From the NCBI RefSeq assembly GCF_014646355.1, contig NZ_BMNH01000041.1, positions 1-54,386 of the forward strand: DNA of 54,386 nt, read 5' to 3'. The position numbers and the translations under genes are program-made. Source of the stretch: Nonomuraea cavernae (GTDB taxonomy: Bacteria > Actinomycetota > Actinomycetes > Streptosporangiales > Streptosporangiaceae). Under the pieces are notes generated by a model. That model was not told the origin of the DNA. It did no database searches and saw nothing but the letters and a program-made list of their open reading frames with translations. Below, one piece after another: positions 7,844 to 16,462 of the stretch (position 1 is its first letter; every line of letters starts with the position of its first letter).

Positions 7844-8869
7844 ATGGCAATGGCGGTCATGCGCGACAAAGCGGCCGCGGAGGTATTCGAGCTGTCCACA
7901 GGAGTGCACGCCAGCGCGGTGGTGCGCGCGGCGGTCCAGCTCGGCCTGGCCGACGCCGTCGGCGACGAGCCCGTCACCCTGGAAGCACTCGCGTCGGCCG
8001 TCGGGGCGCGGCAGGACACGCTCGGGCGCTTCATGCGGCTGCTCACCGCGTACGGCATCTTCGCCGAGGTGGGGGAGGACCGCTACGAGCACACCCCCAC
8101 CTCCAGAGCGCTCCGCTCGGACGCGCCCGACGGCCCCGCGGGGATCATCCGCCTGGGCGGCGACTGGAACTGGATCCTGTGGGGACTGCTCGCCCACTCG
8201 GTCAGGACCGGCGAATCCGCCTTCCAGGCCCACTACGGCCAGGACATCTTCGCCTACTTCGACCAGAACAGGCAGGCGGGCGACGCGTTCCAGCACGGCC
8301 TGTCGGTCGTGGCCAGGCGGGAGGACCCGCTGGTCGCGGAGGCGCTGCCGGTCAAGGAAGGCGAGTGCGTGGTCGAGCTGGCCGGCGGCAAGGGCAACCT
8401 GCTGCGCGCGGTGCTGGAACGCCACCCGGGCGTCACCGGGGTGCTCGTCGAGACCGAGCAGGCGCTGGACACCGTCGACCCGGCGCTGCGCGAGGGCCCG
8501 CTGGCCGAACGCTTCCGCGCGTTCCCCGGCGACTGCCAGACGGCCGTCCCCGGCGGCGGCGACGTCTATCTGATCAAGCAGACGCTGCACATGTGGGACG
8601 ACGAGACGTGCCTGCGCGTCCTTGCGAACTGCCGGCGCGCCGCACCGCCCGGCGCCCGGGTGGTGGTCGTCGAGCAGCTCCTCACGGACGGGCCCGCCGA
8701 GCGGCGGACCCGGCTGATGGACCTGCACATGCTCCTGGTCGCCGGCGGCAGGGAGCGCACCGAGAAGGACTTCGCCGAGCTGTTCCACCGGGCCGGCCTC
8801 AGCTTCGGCGGCATCCGCGGGGAGGCGGGCGACCTGCGGCTGATCGAGGCCGTGACGCCCGAGGCCTGA
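7844..8869 (+). CDS. SAM-dependent O-methyltransferase
   Basis: The 341-residue product resembles class II (DmpM/TcmN-C/RdmB type) O-methyltransferases. It has an N-terminal winged-helix dimerisation domain (LADAVGDEPVTLEALASAVG...) followed by a Rossmann methyltransferase domain with the glycine motif VVELAGGKGNLLRAVLERHP near residue 180, then DVYLIKQTLHMWDDE and the post-motif ARVVVVEQLL. Such enzymes methylate phenolic hydroxyls of aromatic polyketides. The ATG at 7844 follows CCGGAGGTATCTC. It begins the core operon; the next methyltransferase follows after 28 bp. Position on the substrate is not predictable. Confidence 0.88.
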   Translation: MAMAVMRDKAAAEVFELSTGVHASAVVRAAVQLGLADAVGDEPVTLEALASAVGARQDTLGRFMRLLTAYGIFAEVGEDRYEHTPTSRALRSDAPDGPAGIIRLGGDWNWILWGLLAHSVRTGESAFQAHYGQDIFAYFDQNRQAGDAFQHGLSVVARREDPLVAEALPVKEGECVVELAGGKGNLLRAVLERHPGVTGVLVETEQALDTVDPALREGPLAERFRAFPGDCQTAVPGGGDVYLIKQTLHMWDDETCLRVLANCRRAAPPGARVVVVEQLLTDGPAERRTRLMDLHMLLVAGGRERTEKDFAELFHRAGLSFGGIRGEAGDLRLIEAVTPEA

Positions 8870-8897
8870 CCCGATCAGCACTCAGAAGGGAGCCCCC

Positions 8898-9902
8898 ATG
8901 GCAACGGACGCACCGATCACCACCCCGGCCGACATCTTCCGGCTGGGCAGCATGTACGCGATGTCGAAGGTCGTGCTCACCGCGGTCGAGCTGGACCTGT
9001 TCACCGCCCTCCAGGACGCCGACGCCACCGCCGAGGAGGTGTGCGAGCGCCTCGGCCTGCACCCGCGCGCCACCAGGCAGTGGCTGGACACCCTGGTCGT
9101 CACCGGCCTGCTCCGGCGCGAGAACGGAAGGTACGGCAACAGTGAGGCCGCGACCCGCTTCCTGGTCCGCGGCGCCCCCGCCTACGTCGGCGGCTTCCTG
9201 TCGCGCTCCGGCGAGATGCTCTACCCCGCGTGGGGCCGCCTCACCGACACGCTGCGCACCGGCCTGCCGCAGGCCAACGACGGCGACTTCCGCGAGCTGG
9301 TCGACAACCCCGCGTTCCTGGACCGCTTCCTGACCATGATGGACTCGCTCAGCGGCCACCTCGGCCCCGAGCTGGCCAAGTCCTACGACTGGACCGCGCA
9401 CGACTCCGTCGCCGACATCGGCGGCGCCCGCGGCAACCTCGTCTCGCACCTGGTCAGGGCGCACGTCCACCTCAAGGGCATGGTGTTCGACCTGCCGCAG
9501 ATGGAGCCCAGGTTCGACGCGCACCTGGCCGAGCTCGGGCTGTCCGGCCGGGCCTCCTTCGTGCCCGGCGACTTCTTCAACGACCCGCTGCCGCAGGCCG
9601 ACGTGCTGATCATGGGGCACGTGCTGCACGACTGGTCGGAGGAGGAGCGCCGGATGCTGGTCGGCAAGGCGTACCAGGCGCTGGCGCCGGGCGGGGTGCT
9701 GCTCGTCTACGACCGCATGATCGAGGACGAGCCGACCGACGCCGACAACCTCGTGGTGAGCCTGCACATGATCCTCACCACGACCGACGGCGCGGAGTAC
9801 ACGCAGGGCGAGTGCCTGGCGTGGCTGCGCGAGGCCGGCTTCCGGCAGACCTCGGTCCAGCCGCTCGGTCCCACGGACTCCCTCGTCATCGCGACCAAGT
9901 AG
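8898..9902 (+). CDS. SAM-dependent O-methyltransferase (second copy)
   Basis: The 334-residue protein is a second two-domain O-methyltransferase. A winged-helix N-terminus (TAVELDLFTALQDADATAEEV) precedes the SAM fold: VADIGGARGNLVSHLVRAH near residue 170, FDLPQMEP, then a GHVLHDWSEEERRMLVGKAY motif with the catalytic-type His-Asp pair, and GGVLLVYDRMI. It is clearly distant from its neighbour (7844-8869) in sequence, so the two probably modify different hydroxyls. AGAAGGGAG precedes the ATG at 8898, and the cyclase gene starts 9 bp after its stop. Confidence 0.9.
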   Translation: MATDAPITTPADIFRLGSMYAMSKVVLTAVELDLFTALQDADATAEEVCERLGLHPRATRQWLDTLVVTGLLRRENGRYGNSEAATRFLVRGAPAYVGGFLSRSGEMLYPAWGRLTDTLRTGLPQANDGDFRELVDNPAFLDRFLTMMDSLSGHLGPELAKSYDWTAHDSVADIGGARGNLVSHLVRAHVHLKGMVFDLPQMEPRFDAHLAELGLSGRASFVPGDFFNDPLPQADVLIMGHVLHDWSEEERRMLVGKAYQALAPGGVLLVYDRMIEDEPTDADNLVVSLHMILTTTDGAEYTQGECLAWLREAGFRQTSVQPLGPTDSLVIATK

Positions 9903-9911
9903 GAGATCACC

Positions 9912-10232
9912 TTGCACAGAACGCTCATCGTCGCGCACATGGAGGCCTCGCACGCCGACGCCATCGCGACCATCTTCGGAGAGTCCGACGCCACCGACCT
10001 GCCGCACCTGATCGGCGTGTCCCGCAGGACCCTCTTCCGTTTCCACGACCTGTACTTCCATCTGGTCGAGGCGGACCAGGACATCAAGCCCGACCTGGAC
10101 AAGGCTCGCGAGCACCCGCTCTACCTCGACGTCAGCCGGCGGCTGTCGGAGCACGTCAGCCCGTACGACCCCAACTGGCGCGAGCCGAAGGACGCCATGG
10201 CCATCCCCTTCTACACCTGGGAGCGCTCGTGA
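9912..10232 (+). CDS. TcmI-family polyketide cyclase
   Basis: This 106-residue protein matches TcmI/WhiE-VII-type late-stage cyclases closely in length and pattern: an opening strand with MEASHADAIATIFGESD, LPHLIGVSRRTLFRFHDLYF, LVEADQDIKPDL and a C-terminal AIPFYTW. TcmI closes a later ring of the folded polyketide chain. The start is TTG at 9912, preceded by AGGAGATCACC directly after the methyltransferase stop. The stop overlaps the next GTG start (GTGA). The order cyclase-cupin-KS-KS matches the tcmI-J-K-L order of the tetracenomycin cluster. Confidence 0.92.
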   Translation: MHRTLIVAHMEASHADAIATIFGESDATDLPHLIGVSRRTLFRFHDLYFHLVEADQDIKPDLDKAREHPLYLDVSRRLSEHVSPYDPNWREPKDAMAIPFYTWERS

Positions 10233-10633
10233 CCGAGACACAGGGCGGACTGAAGATCGTCCACATCGACGACGTCGAGCCGAACCGCCGGCGCGGCGGC
10301 GACCTGCGGGTGCTGCTCAGCCCCAAGACCGTGGGCTCGACCACGGGCTTCATGGGCGTGACGCTGCTCAAGCCGGGGGAGTTCGTCGCCGAGCACTACC
10401 ACCCCTACTCCGACGAGTTCATGTTCATCGCCCGTGGCACGATCGTCGCCCGGCTGGACGGCGAGGACGTCAAGATGCTCCCCGACCAGAGCGTCATGGT
10501 GCCCAAGGGCACCCGGCACCGCGTCGAGAACACCGGCACGGAGGACGCGCTCATCGTCTTCCACCTGTGCCCGCTGGCCCCCCGCCCCGAGCTGGGGCAC
10601 GTCGACACGGAAGAACGGGCGGGAGAGGGCTGA
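10229..10633 (+). CDS. cupin-domain protein (TcmJ/WhiE-II-like)
   Basis: The 134-residue single-domain cupin has the metal-site pattern EHYHPYSDEFMFIARG (His, His, Glu) in the first motif and a His in GTRHRVEN in the second. Cupins of this type accompany minimal type II PKS genes in the tcm and whiE clusters, where they assist folding or cyclisation; their exact chemistry is unsettled. The start is GTG at 10229 overlapping the cyclase stop, and the stop TGA overlaps the KS-alpha ATG (TGATG). Translation is therefore coupled on both sides. Confidence 0.88.
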   Translation: MTETQGGLKIVHIDDVEPNRRRGGDLRVLLSPKTVGSTTGFMGVTLLKPGEFVAEHYHPYSDEFMFIARGTIVARLDGEDVKMLPDQSVMVPKGTRHRVENTGTEDALIVFHLCPLAPRPELGHVDTEERAGEG

Positions 10634-11892
10634 TGCGATCCGCCCGCGTCGTGGTCACCGGGATCGGCGTCGTCGCTCCCGGTGACCCGGGCACCAAGGC
10701 GTTCTGGGAGATGCTCACGGCCGGTCGGACGGCGACGCGCACCATCACCTTCTTCGACCCGTCGGGCTTCCGCTCCCGGATGGCGGCCGAGTGCGACTTC
10801 GACCCGGCGGCGCAGGGCCTGTCGGCTCAGGAGATCCGCCGGATGGACCGGGCGGCGCAGCTCGGCGTGGTCGCGGCCAGGGAGGCGTGGGCCGACAGCG
10901 GCCTGGGTCAGGACGTCGCGCCCGAGCGGATGAGCGTCAGCCTGGGCAGCGCCGTGGGCAGCACGATGAGCCTGGAGGAGGAGTACGTCGTCCTCAGCGA
11001 CGGCGGCAGACGGTGGCTGGTGGACGACGGCTACGGCGTGCCGCACCTGTACGGCTTCATGGCGCCCAGCACCCTGGCCGCCGAGGTGGCGTGGAGCTGC
11101 GGGGCCGAGGGCCAGGTCGGGTTGATCTCGACCGGCTGCACGTCGGGGCTGGACGCGATCGGCCTCGGCGCCCGGCTCATCCGGCAGGGCACGGCCGACG
11201 TGGTGGTGGCCGGCGCGACCGACGCGCCGATCTCACCGATCACCTCGGCCTGCTTCGACGCCATCAAGGCCACCTCGCCCAACAACGACGACCCCGAGCA
11301 CGCTTCGCGCCCGTTCGACCTGCACCGGGACGGGTTCGTGCTGGGGGAGGGCGCGGCCGTGCTGGTGCTGGAGGAGCTGGAGTCGGCGCGCCGCCGCGGC
11401 GCGACGATCTACGGTGAGATCGCCGGATACGCCTCCCGCAGCAACGCCTTCCACATGACCGGCCTCAAGCCGGACGGCAGGGAGATGGCCGAGGCGATCC
11501 GCGCCGCGCTGGACGAGGCCCGGCTCGATCCGTCGGACATCGACTACGTCAACGCCCACGGCTCGGGCACCAAGCAGAACGACCGGCACGAGACCGCCGC
11601 CTTCAAACGGGCACTCGGACCGCGCGCCCACGAGGTGCCGGTCAGCTCGCTCAAGTCGATGGTCGGCCACTCGCTCGGCGCGATCGGCGCCATCGAGGCG
11701 GCGGCCTGCCTGCTGGCGATGCGTGACCAGGTGGTGCCTCCCACGGCCAACCTGCACACCCCCGACCCGGAGTGCGACCTGGACTATGTGCCGGTGACCG
11801 CCCGCGACCAGCGGGTGGACGCGGTCCTCAGCGTCGGCAGCGGGTTCGGCGGCTTCCAGACGGCGATGGTGCTGGGACGGGGAGAGCCATGA
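10633..11892 (+). CDS. type II PKS ketosynthase, alpha subunit (KS-alpha)
   Basis: The 419-residue condensing enzyme has the active-site cysteine at residue 169 (STGCTSGLDA), a histidine in YVNAHGSGTKQND, and the second histidine in SLKSMVGHSLGAIGAIE, with the Lys of SLKSM. Length and motif spacing are typical of KS-alpha subunits of the actinorhodin/tetracenomycin type. It forms a heterodimer with the next gene product and elongates malonyl units on a carrier protein in the cytoplasm. The ATG at 10633 overlaps the cupin stop, and its own stop overlaps the CLF start by four bases (ATGA), giving the coupled stoichiometric expression usual for this pair. Confidence 0.97.
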   Translation: MRSARVVVTGIGVVAPGDPGTKAFWEMLTAGRTATRTITFFDPSGFRSRMAAECDFDPAAQGLSAQEIRRMDRAAQLGVVAAREAWADSGLGQDVAPERMSVSLGSAVGSTMSLEEEYVVLSDGGRRWLVDDGYGVPHLYGFMAPSTLAAEVAWSCGAEGQVGLISTGCTSGLDAIGLGARLIRQGTADVVVAGATDAPISPITSACFDAIKATSPNNDDPEHASRPFDLHRDGFVLGEGAAVLVLEELESARRRGATIYGEIAGYASRSNAFHMTGLKPDGREMAEAIRAALDEARLDPSDIDYVNAHGSGTKQNDRHETAAFKRALGPRAHEVPVSSLKSMVGHSLGAIGAIEAAACLLAMRDQVVPPTANLHTPDPECDLDYVPVTARDQRVDAVLSVGSGFGGFQTAMVLGRGEP

Positions 11893-13064
11893 GCGCGGTG
11901 ACCGGCATGGGAGTGGTGGCGCCCAACGGCGACCGTACGGAGGACTACTGGCAGGCGGTCCTGGACGGCCGGTCCGGGCTGGGGCCGATCAGCCACTTCG
12001 ACGCCGGCGGCTACCCGGTCAGCAGGGGCGGCGAGTCACCGTTCGTCGCCAAGGGCCGGGTGCCGGGCAGGCTCGTCGCCGAGACCGACCGCTTCACCCA
12101 CATGGCGCTGGCGGCGGCCGAGATGGCGCTCGCCGACGCCGGTGTGGACCCGGCCGAGCTGCCCGAGTACGAGATGGCGGTCACCACGGCCAGCTCGTCC
12201 GGTGGCACCGACTTCGGGCAGCGGGAGATCGAGAAGCTGTGGCGCAACGGGCCCCGGCACGTGGGCGCGTACCAGTCCATCGCCTGGTTCTACGCGGCCA
12301 GCACCGGCCAGATCGCGATCCGGCACAAGATGCGCGGCCCGTGCAACGTCGTCTGCGCCGAGCAGGCCGGCGGGCTGGACGCGGTGGCCCACTCGTGCCG
12401 GCTGCTGCGCGACGGGGTGCGGCTGGCGCTGGCCGGCGGCACCGACGCCTCGCTGTGCCCGTACGGGCTGGTGGCGCAGCTCAGCAACCGCAGGCTCAGC
12501 CCGTCCGGTGAGTTCCTGCCCTTCGACGCTCGCGCAGACGGCTACCTGCCGGGCGAGGGCGGGGCGATGCTCGCCATCGAGCCCGCCGACACCAAGAAAC
12601 CGAAATATGGCTACATAGCCGGTCACGCGGCCACGTTCGATCCGCCGCCGTGGTCCGACCGGCCCCCGGCGCTGCGCCGCGCCGTCGAGGCCGCCCTGGC
12701 CGACGCCGGCGCCGAACCCGGCGACATCGACGTCGTCTTCGCCGACGCCGCCGGGCTGCCCGACCTGGACCGCCAGGAGGCCGAGGCGGTCAACGCGGTG
12801 TTCGGGCCGCGGGCCGTCCCGGTCACCGCGCCGAAGACCATGACCGGACGGCTGTACGCGGGCGGCGCCGCGCTCGACCTGGCCACCGCGCTGCTGGCCC
12901 TGCGCGACCAGGTCATCCCGCCCACCATCGGCATCACCAGCCCCGTCGAGGGGCTTGGTCTCGACCTCGTCCGCGACACCCCCAGGCAGGCGCCGCTGCG
13001 CGCGGCACTGGTGCTGGCCCGGGGCTACGGCGGATTCAACTCGGCAATCGTCGTCAGAGCGTAA
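11889..13064 (+). CDS. type II PKS chain-length factor (KS-beta)
   Basis: The 391-residue protein is a KS homologue in which glutamine (residue 159, in VVCAEQAGGLDAV) replaces the catalytic cysteine, the hallmark of KS-beta/CLF. It decarboxylates malonyl-ACP for initiation and sets chain length in the heterodimer with KS-alpha. Its start overlaps the KS-alpha stop (ATGA). In almost all type II clusters an ACP gene follows, but here the next start is 11 bp downstream and belongs to the aromatase. Chain length cannot be read reliably by eye. Confidence 0.96.
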   Translation: MSAVTGMGVVAPNGDRTEDYWQAVLDGRSGLGPISHFDAGGYPVSRGGESPFVAKGRVPGRLVAETDRFTHMALAAAEMALADAGVDPAELPEYEMAVTTASSSGGTDFGQREIEKLWRNGPRHVGAYQSIAWFYAASTGQIAIRHKMRGPCNVVCAEQAGGLDAVAHSCRLLRDGVRLALAGGTDASLCPYGLVAQLSNRRLSPSGEFLPFDARADGYLPGEGGAMLAIEPADTKKPKYGYIAGHAATFDPPPWSDRPPALRRAVEAALADAGAEPGDIDVVFADAAGLPDLDRQEAEAVNAVFGPRAVPVTAPKTMTGRLYAGGAALDLATALLALRDQVIPPTIGITSPVEGLGLDLVRDTPRQAPLRAALVLARGYGGFNSAIVVRA

Positions 13065-13075
13065 GGACCTTGACC

Positions 13076-13537
13076 ATGGCCGTACACACCGAGAACCAGA
13101 TCGTCATCGCCGCGCCGATGGAGGTGGTCTGGACGATGACCAACGACGTGGACAACTGGCCGCGGCTGTTCGACGAGTACGCCGCGGCCGAGATCCTGGA
13201 GCGGCACGGAAACACCGTCCGCTTCCGGCTCACCATGCACCCCGACGCCGACGGCAACGCCTGGAGCTGGGTGTCCGAACGAACCATGGACCCGCGGACC
13301 AGGACCGTCCGGGCCCACCGCGTGGAGACCGGCTGGTTCGAGTACATGAACATCGCCTGGGACTACTCCGAAGTGGACGGCGGCGTGCTGATGCGCTGGA
13401 AGCAGGACTTCCAGATGAAACCGGAGGCGCCGCTGGACGACACGGCGATGGCCGCCAGGATCAACGCCAACTCCGTCGTCCAACTCGACCTGATCCGGCG
13501 CCGCGTGGAAGCCGCCGCGGCCCAGACGGTGCGATGA
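13076..13537 (+). CDS. aromatase/cyclase, single SRPBCC domain (TcmN-N/WhiE-VI-like)
   Basis: The 153-residue protein is a single START/SRPBCC (Bet v1-like) domain with APMEVVWTMTNDVDNWPRLFDEY at the front, the ERTMDPRTRTVRAHRVETGWFEYM core and a C-terminal helix. Mono-domain ARO/CYCs of the TcmN/WhiE class direct C9-C14 first-ring folding of chains that have not been reduced at C9; this is family knowledge. The ATG at 13076 follows AAGGACCTTGACC directly after the CLF stop, in the slot normally held by the ACP gene. Its stop overlaps the next ATG (ATGA). Confidence 0.92.
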   Translation: MAVHTENQIVIAAPMEVVWTMTNDVDNWPRLFDEYAAAEILERHGNTVRFRLTMHPDADGNAWSWVSERTMDPRTRTVRAHRVETGWFEYMNIAWDYSEVDGGVLMRWKQDFQMKPEAPLDDTAMAARINANSVVQLDLIRRRVEAAAAQTVR

Positions 13538-13995
13538 TCTCGCTGCTCGTCCCGCTGTCCCTGGCCGGAGGCGGCCTGGCGTCAGGGGTCATGCTGTCGA
13601 CCGTCATCGGCATCGAGCCGTACACCAAGGCCATGCCCTACGACGGGTACGTGCGCACCATCCGCTTCCTGTGGCCGCGCTACGACCCGCTCATGCCCAT
13701 CGTCAACGCCATCACCTTCCTGGCCAACGCCGCCCTGGCGGTGCTGGCCCCCACCACCGGCGCCCGCGTCACGTACACCACGGCGGCGGCCCTGCTGGCG
13801 CTCGTCATGGCCATCTCGGTCGCCAAGAACGTGCCGATCAACAAGTACGTGACGTCGCTGGACCCCGCCGACCCGCCGTCCGACTGGGCCGCGCGGGATC
13901 CCCGGGCCCAGTGGCGCTCCTGGAACCTCATCCGCACCGTCCTCGTCCTGACCGCGCTCGCGGCCAGCGGCGCCGGCGCGGCCACCCTGATGTGA
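13534..13995 (+). CDS. DUF1772 (anthrone-oxygenase-like) membrane protein
   Basis: The 153-residue protein has four hydrophobic segments (about residues 1-22, 48-68, 75-95 and 130-150) and the pattern of the DUF1772 family, including PLMPIVNAITFLANAALA, VPINKYVTSLDPADPP and WNLIRTVL. Fungal relatives include anthrone oxygenases of anthraquinone pathways, so an oxidation of an anthrone-type intermediate at the membrane is plausible here. The gene overlaps the aromatase by four bases. An ABM-type oxygenase pair lies two genes downstream, so quinone formation could be shared. Confidence 0.75.
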   Translation: MISLLVPLSLAGGGLASGVMLSTVIGIEPYTKAMPYDGYVRTIRFLWPRYDPLMPIVNAITFLANAALAVLAPTTGARVTYTTAAALLALVMAISVAKNVPINKYVTSLDPADPPSDWAARDPRAQWRSWNLIRTVLVLTALAASGAGAATLM

Positions 13996-14009
13996 CAACG
14001 GAGAACCCC

Positions 14010-14735
14010 ATGCGACTGAACGGCAGGAACGCGCTGGTCACCGGCGGCGCCAGAGGCATCGGTCGGGCCATCGTGCTCGACCTGGCCAGGGCGGGCGCGA
14101 ACGTCGTCACCTGCACCAGGCAGGGCGGCGAACCCGCGCAGACCCTGGCCAAGGAGCTACAGGCGATCGGCGGCGAGCACCACGTCGCGACCGCCGACGT
14201 GACCAGACAGGAGGACATCGACGCCCTGGTGGGCGAGTGTGAGCGCCGATGGGGCCGGATCGACATCGTGGTCAACAACGCCGGCGCGATCAGCCACGTC
14301 CCGTTCGCCGAGCTGGACGCGGCGGAGTGGCACCGAGTCGTCGACACCGGGCTGACCGCCACGGCCATGGTCATCCAGCGGGCGCTGCCGCTGATGGGCG
14401 AGGGCGGCTCGATCATCAACATCGGCTCGAAGGTGGCGACCGTCGGCCTCCCGCTGCGCGCCCACTACACGGCCGCCAAGGCCGGCCTCATCGGCCTGAC
14501 CAGGTCCCTGACCAAGGAGCTCGGCGAGCGCGGCATCCGGGTCAACCTGGTCGCCCCCGGCCCGATCGAGACCGAGGCGGGCGTGCCCGACGAGGTGCGC
14601 GAGCGTTACCGGCGGCTCATCGCGCTCGGCCGGATGGGCCGCCCCGAGGAGATCGCCACCGTGGTGACCTTCCTGGCCGGCGAGCAGTCGGCGTTCGTCA
14701 ACGGCGAGACCATCAACGTGGACGGTGGGATCTAG
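14010..14735 (+). CDS. SDR ketoreductase
   Basis: The 241-residue SDR has an intact fold and catalytic set: VTGGARGIGRAI, IVVNNAGAISH, a serine in IINIGSK, HYTAAKAGL with Tyr and Lys, then VAPGPIETEAG and a C-terminal NVDGGI. It is NADPH-type by its ARG basic pattern after the glycine motif. In this position (after ARO/CYC, before ABM oxygenases) relatives act as ketoreductases on the cyclised polyketide. ACGGAGAACCCC precedes the ATG at 14010; ABM1 starts 2 bp after its stop. Confidence 0.9.
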   Translation: MRLNGRNALVTGGARGIGRAIVLDLARAGANVVTCTRQGGEPAQTLAKELQAIGGEHHVATADVTRQEDIDALVGECERRWGRIDIVVNNAGAISHVPFAELDAAEWHRVVDTGLTATAMVIQRALPLMGEGGSIINIGSKVATVGLPLRAHYTAAKAGLIGLTRSLTKELGERGIRVNLVAPGPIETEAGVPDEVRERYRRLIALGRMGRPEEIATVVTFLAGEQSAFVNGETINVDGGI

Positions 14736-14737
14736 CG

Positions 14738-15049
14738 ATGACCTTCCGCGTGATGTTGCGCATGCAGATCAAACCGGGCGCCGAGCGCGACTTCGAGGAG
14801 ACCTGGCTGCGGGTCGGCACCGCGGTCACCGAGCACCCGGCCAACGAGGGCCAGTGGCTGTCGAAGAGCGACGAGGAGGACGGCGTCTACTACATCGTCA
14901 GCGACTGGGTGGACGAGCCGCGCTTCCGGGAGTTCGAGCGCAGCGAGCAGCACCTGAACCACCGGGTCAGGCTGCACCCGTTCCGCTCCGGCGGCTCCAT
15001 GGTCACGATGAACGTGGTCTACGCCATGGACCCCGTGGCCCGGACATGA
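14738..15049 (+). CDS. ABM-family (antibiotic biosynthesis) monooxygenase
   Basis: The 103-residue protein is a ferredoxin-fold ABM protein: RVMLRMQIKPGAERDFEETW at the first strand-helix, EGQWLSKSDEEDGVYYIVSDW and a C-terminal RLHPFRSGGSMVTM strand. Cofactor-free ABM enzymes such as TcmH and ActVA-Orf6 oxidise anthrones or naphthacenones to quinones with oxygen, usually as dimers. It starts 2 bp after the ketoreductase stop and its stop overlaps the next ATG (ATGA). The paired ABM genes recall the PdmH/PdmI arrangement of pentangular polyphenol clusters. Confidence 0.85.
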   Translation: MTFRVMLRMQIKPGAERDFEETWLRVGTAVTEHPANEGQWLSKSDEEDGVYYIVSDWVDEPRFREFERSEQHLNHRVRLHPFRSGGSMVTMNVVYAMDPVART

Positions 15050-15372
15050 CCAGCCCGAGGGTGCGGGTGCTCGTCTACGCCACGGCCTCCGGCGACTCTC
15101 CCGGCGACCTGGCCGACGCCTACCACCGCGTCAGCCGGGAGCTGTCCGGGACGCCCGGCCTGCTCGGCAACGAGCTGCTGCGCTCGCTCACCCAGCCGGG
15201 CGGATTCCTGGTCATGAGCGAGTGGGACAGCCTCGAATCCTTCCGCACCTGGGAGGCCGGCACCCGGCACCGGCAGACGACCGCGCCGCTGCGCTCCTTC
15301 CAGGACAGCTCGCGCGGGCCGAGTTTCGCCCTCTACACCGTCACCGCCGCCTACTCCGAGGAGCGATCATGA
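15046..15372 (+). CDS. second ABM-family monooxygenase-like protein
   Basis: The 108-residue protein is another short alpha/beta ABM-like protein: RVLVYATASGDSPGDLADAY, LSGTPGLLGNELLRSLTQPG, FLVMSEWDSLESFRTWEAG and a C-terminal FALYTVTAAY strand. It shares fold signals, not close identity, with the preceding gene; the two may form a heteromeric oxygenase or act in turn. Start and stop both overlap neighbours by four bases (ATGA at 15046 and at 15369). Confidence 0.82.
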   Translation: MTSPRVRVLVYATASGDSPGDLADAYHRVSRELSGTPGLLGNELLRSLTQPGGFLVMSEWDSLESFRTWEAGTRHRQTTAPLRSFQDSSRGPSFALYTVTAAYSEERS

Positions 15373-16079
15373 CGTACGACGCCGGGCTCGCCGGCAAGCG
15401 GGTGCTGGTCACCGGCGGATCGCGGGGCATCGGCGCGGCCACCGCCCGCGCGCTGGCCGCCGCCGGCGCCCGCGTCATCGCCTGCCACCGGGGCGAGCCG
15501 GCCTCGCTCTCCTACGAGCTGGTCACCGCGGACGTCACCCGGGAGGCGGAGGTGGCCGCGCTCGCCGACATCTGCGCCACGCGCCTCGGCGGGCTCGACG
15601 TGCTCGTCAACAACGCGGGAGTGGACGGCATCACCCCGATCGACAAGCTCGACGCCGCCCAGTGGCACGAGATCATGGACGCCAACCTGACCTCCGCCTA
15701 CCTCGTCACCAGGCAGGGGCTGGGCCTGCTGTCCGACGGCGCCTCGGTGGTCAACCTGTCGGCGTCGGTCGCGCTGCGCGGCCGGCCCGCCAGCGCGCAC
15801 TACACCGCGTCCAAGGCCGCGCTCATCGGGCTCACCCGGTCGCTCGCCCGCGAGCTGGGCCCGCGCGGCATCAGAGTGAACATGGTCGCCCCGGGCGTCG
15901 TCGACGCCGCCGGCCCAGGCGAGGGGCCGCCCCCGCACCTGCGCGAACGGCTGGCCGGCATGACCGCGCTGGGCCGGCTCGGCACCGCCGACGAGGTGGC
16001 CGCGGCCGTGCTGTTCCTGGCCGGAGACCAGTCCCGCTACATCACCGGAACCACGCTCTACGTCGATGGAGGAATGTGA
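15369..16079 (+). CDS. SDR oxidoreductase (second ketoreductase)
   Basis: The 236-residue SDR has VTGGSRGIGAATARALAAAG, VLVNNAGVDG, the serine in VVNLSAS, HYTASKAALIGLTRS with intact Tyr and Lys, VAPGVVDAAG and YVDGGM. It is a paralogue of the 14010 ketoreductase. Two reductases in one aromatic cluster often act on different carbonyls or quinone intermediates. The start overlaps the ABM2 stop by four bases, and its TGA overlaps the next ATG by one base. Confidence 0.88.
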   Translation: MTYDAGLAGKRVLVTGGSRGIGAATARALAAAGARVIACHRGEPASLSYELVTADVTREAEVAALADICATRLGGLDVLVNNAGVDGITPIDKLDAAQWHEIMDANLTSAYLVTRQGLGLLSDGASVVNLSASVALRGRPASAHYTASKAALIGLTRSLARELGPRGIRVNMVAPGVVDAAGPGEGPPPHLRERLAGMTALGRLGTADEVAAAVLFLAGDQSRYITGTTLYVDGGM

Positions 16080-16462
16080 TGACGTACGCCGCGATCACCT
16101 ACCGGGTCAAGCCGGGGCACGAGGACGAGATCGCCGAGATCTTCCAGGGCTTCCAGCGGGTCGGCAGCTCCGTCCTGCGCGACGAGCAGGGCAACGAGGT
16201 GGGCCGCCTGCTCGGCACCGCCGTGTTCATCAAGGACGACCTCATGGTCCGGGTCATCCACTTCGAGGGCACGCTGGAGGCCGTCTCCGCGAACATGGCC
16301 AAGCACGGCGGCGTCCACAAGCTGGAGAAGCAGCTCGCCCCCTACCTGGTGCGCGAGCGTGACACCAGCAGCCCGGACAAGTTCGGCGCCTACTTCCGCG
16401 ACGCCACCATGCGCTGCATCTCCCAGCTGTCCGCCGACACCCGGCCCGTGGAGGCGTCGTGA
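16079..16462 (+). CDS. SchA/CurD-like protein of aromatic polyketide pathways
   Basis: The 127-residue protein resembles SchA/CurD-type proteins of spore-pigment and pentangular clusters: AAITYRVKPGHEDEIAEIFQGFQR, then GRLLGTAVFIKDDLMVRVIHFEG and a C-terminal region with FGAYFRDATMRCISQL. The fold looks like a dimeric alpha/beta barrel half. The role is not settled in the family; cyclisation or oxygenation support is inferred from context. It is translationally coupled on both sides (TGATG at 16079; GTGA at 16459). Confidence 0.75.
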   Translation: MTYAAITYRVKPGHEDEIAEIFQGFQRVGSSVLRDEQGNEVGRLLGTAVFIKDDLMVRVIHFEGTLEAVSANMAKHGGVHKLEKQLAPYLVRERDTSSPDKFGAYFRDATMRCISQLSADTRPVEAS

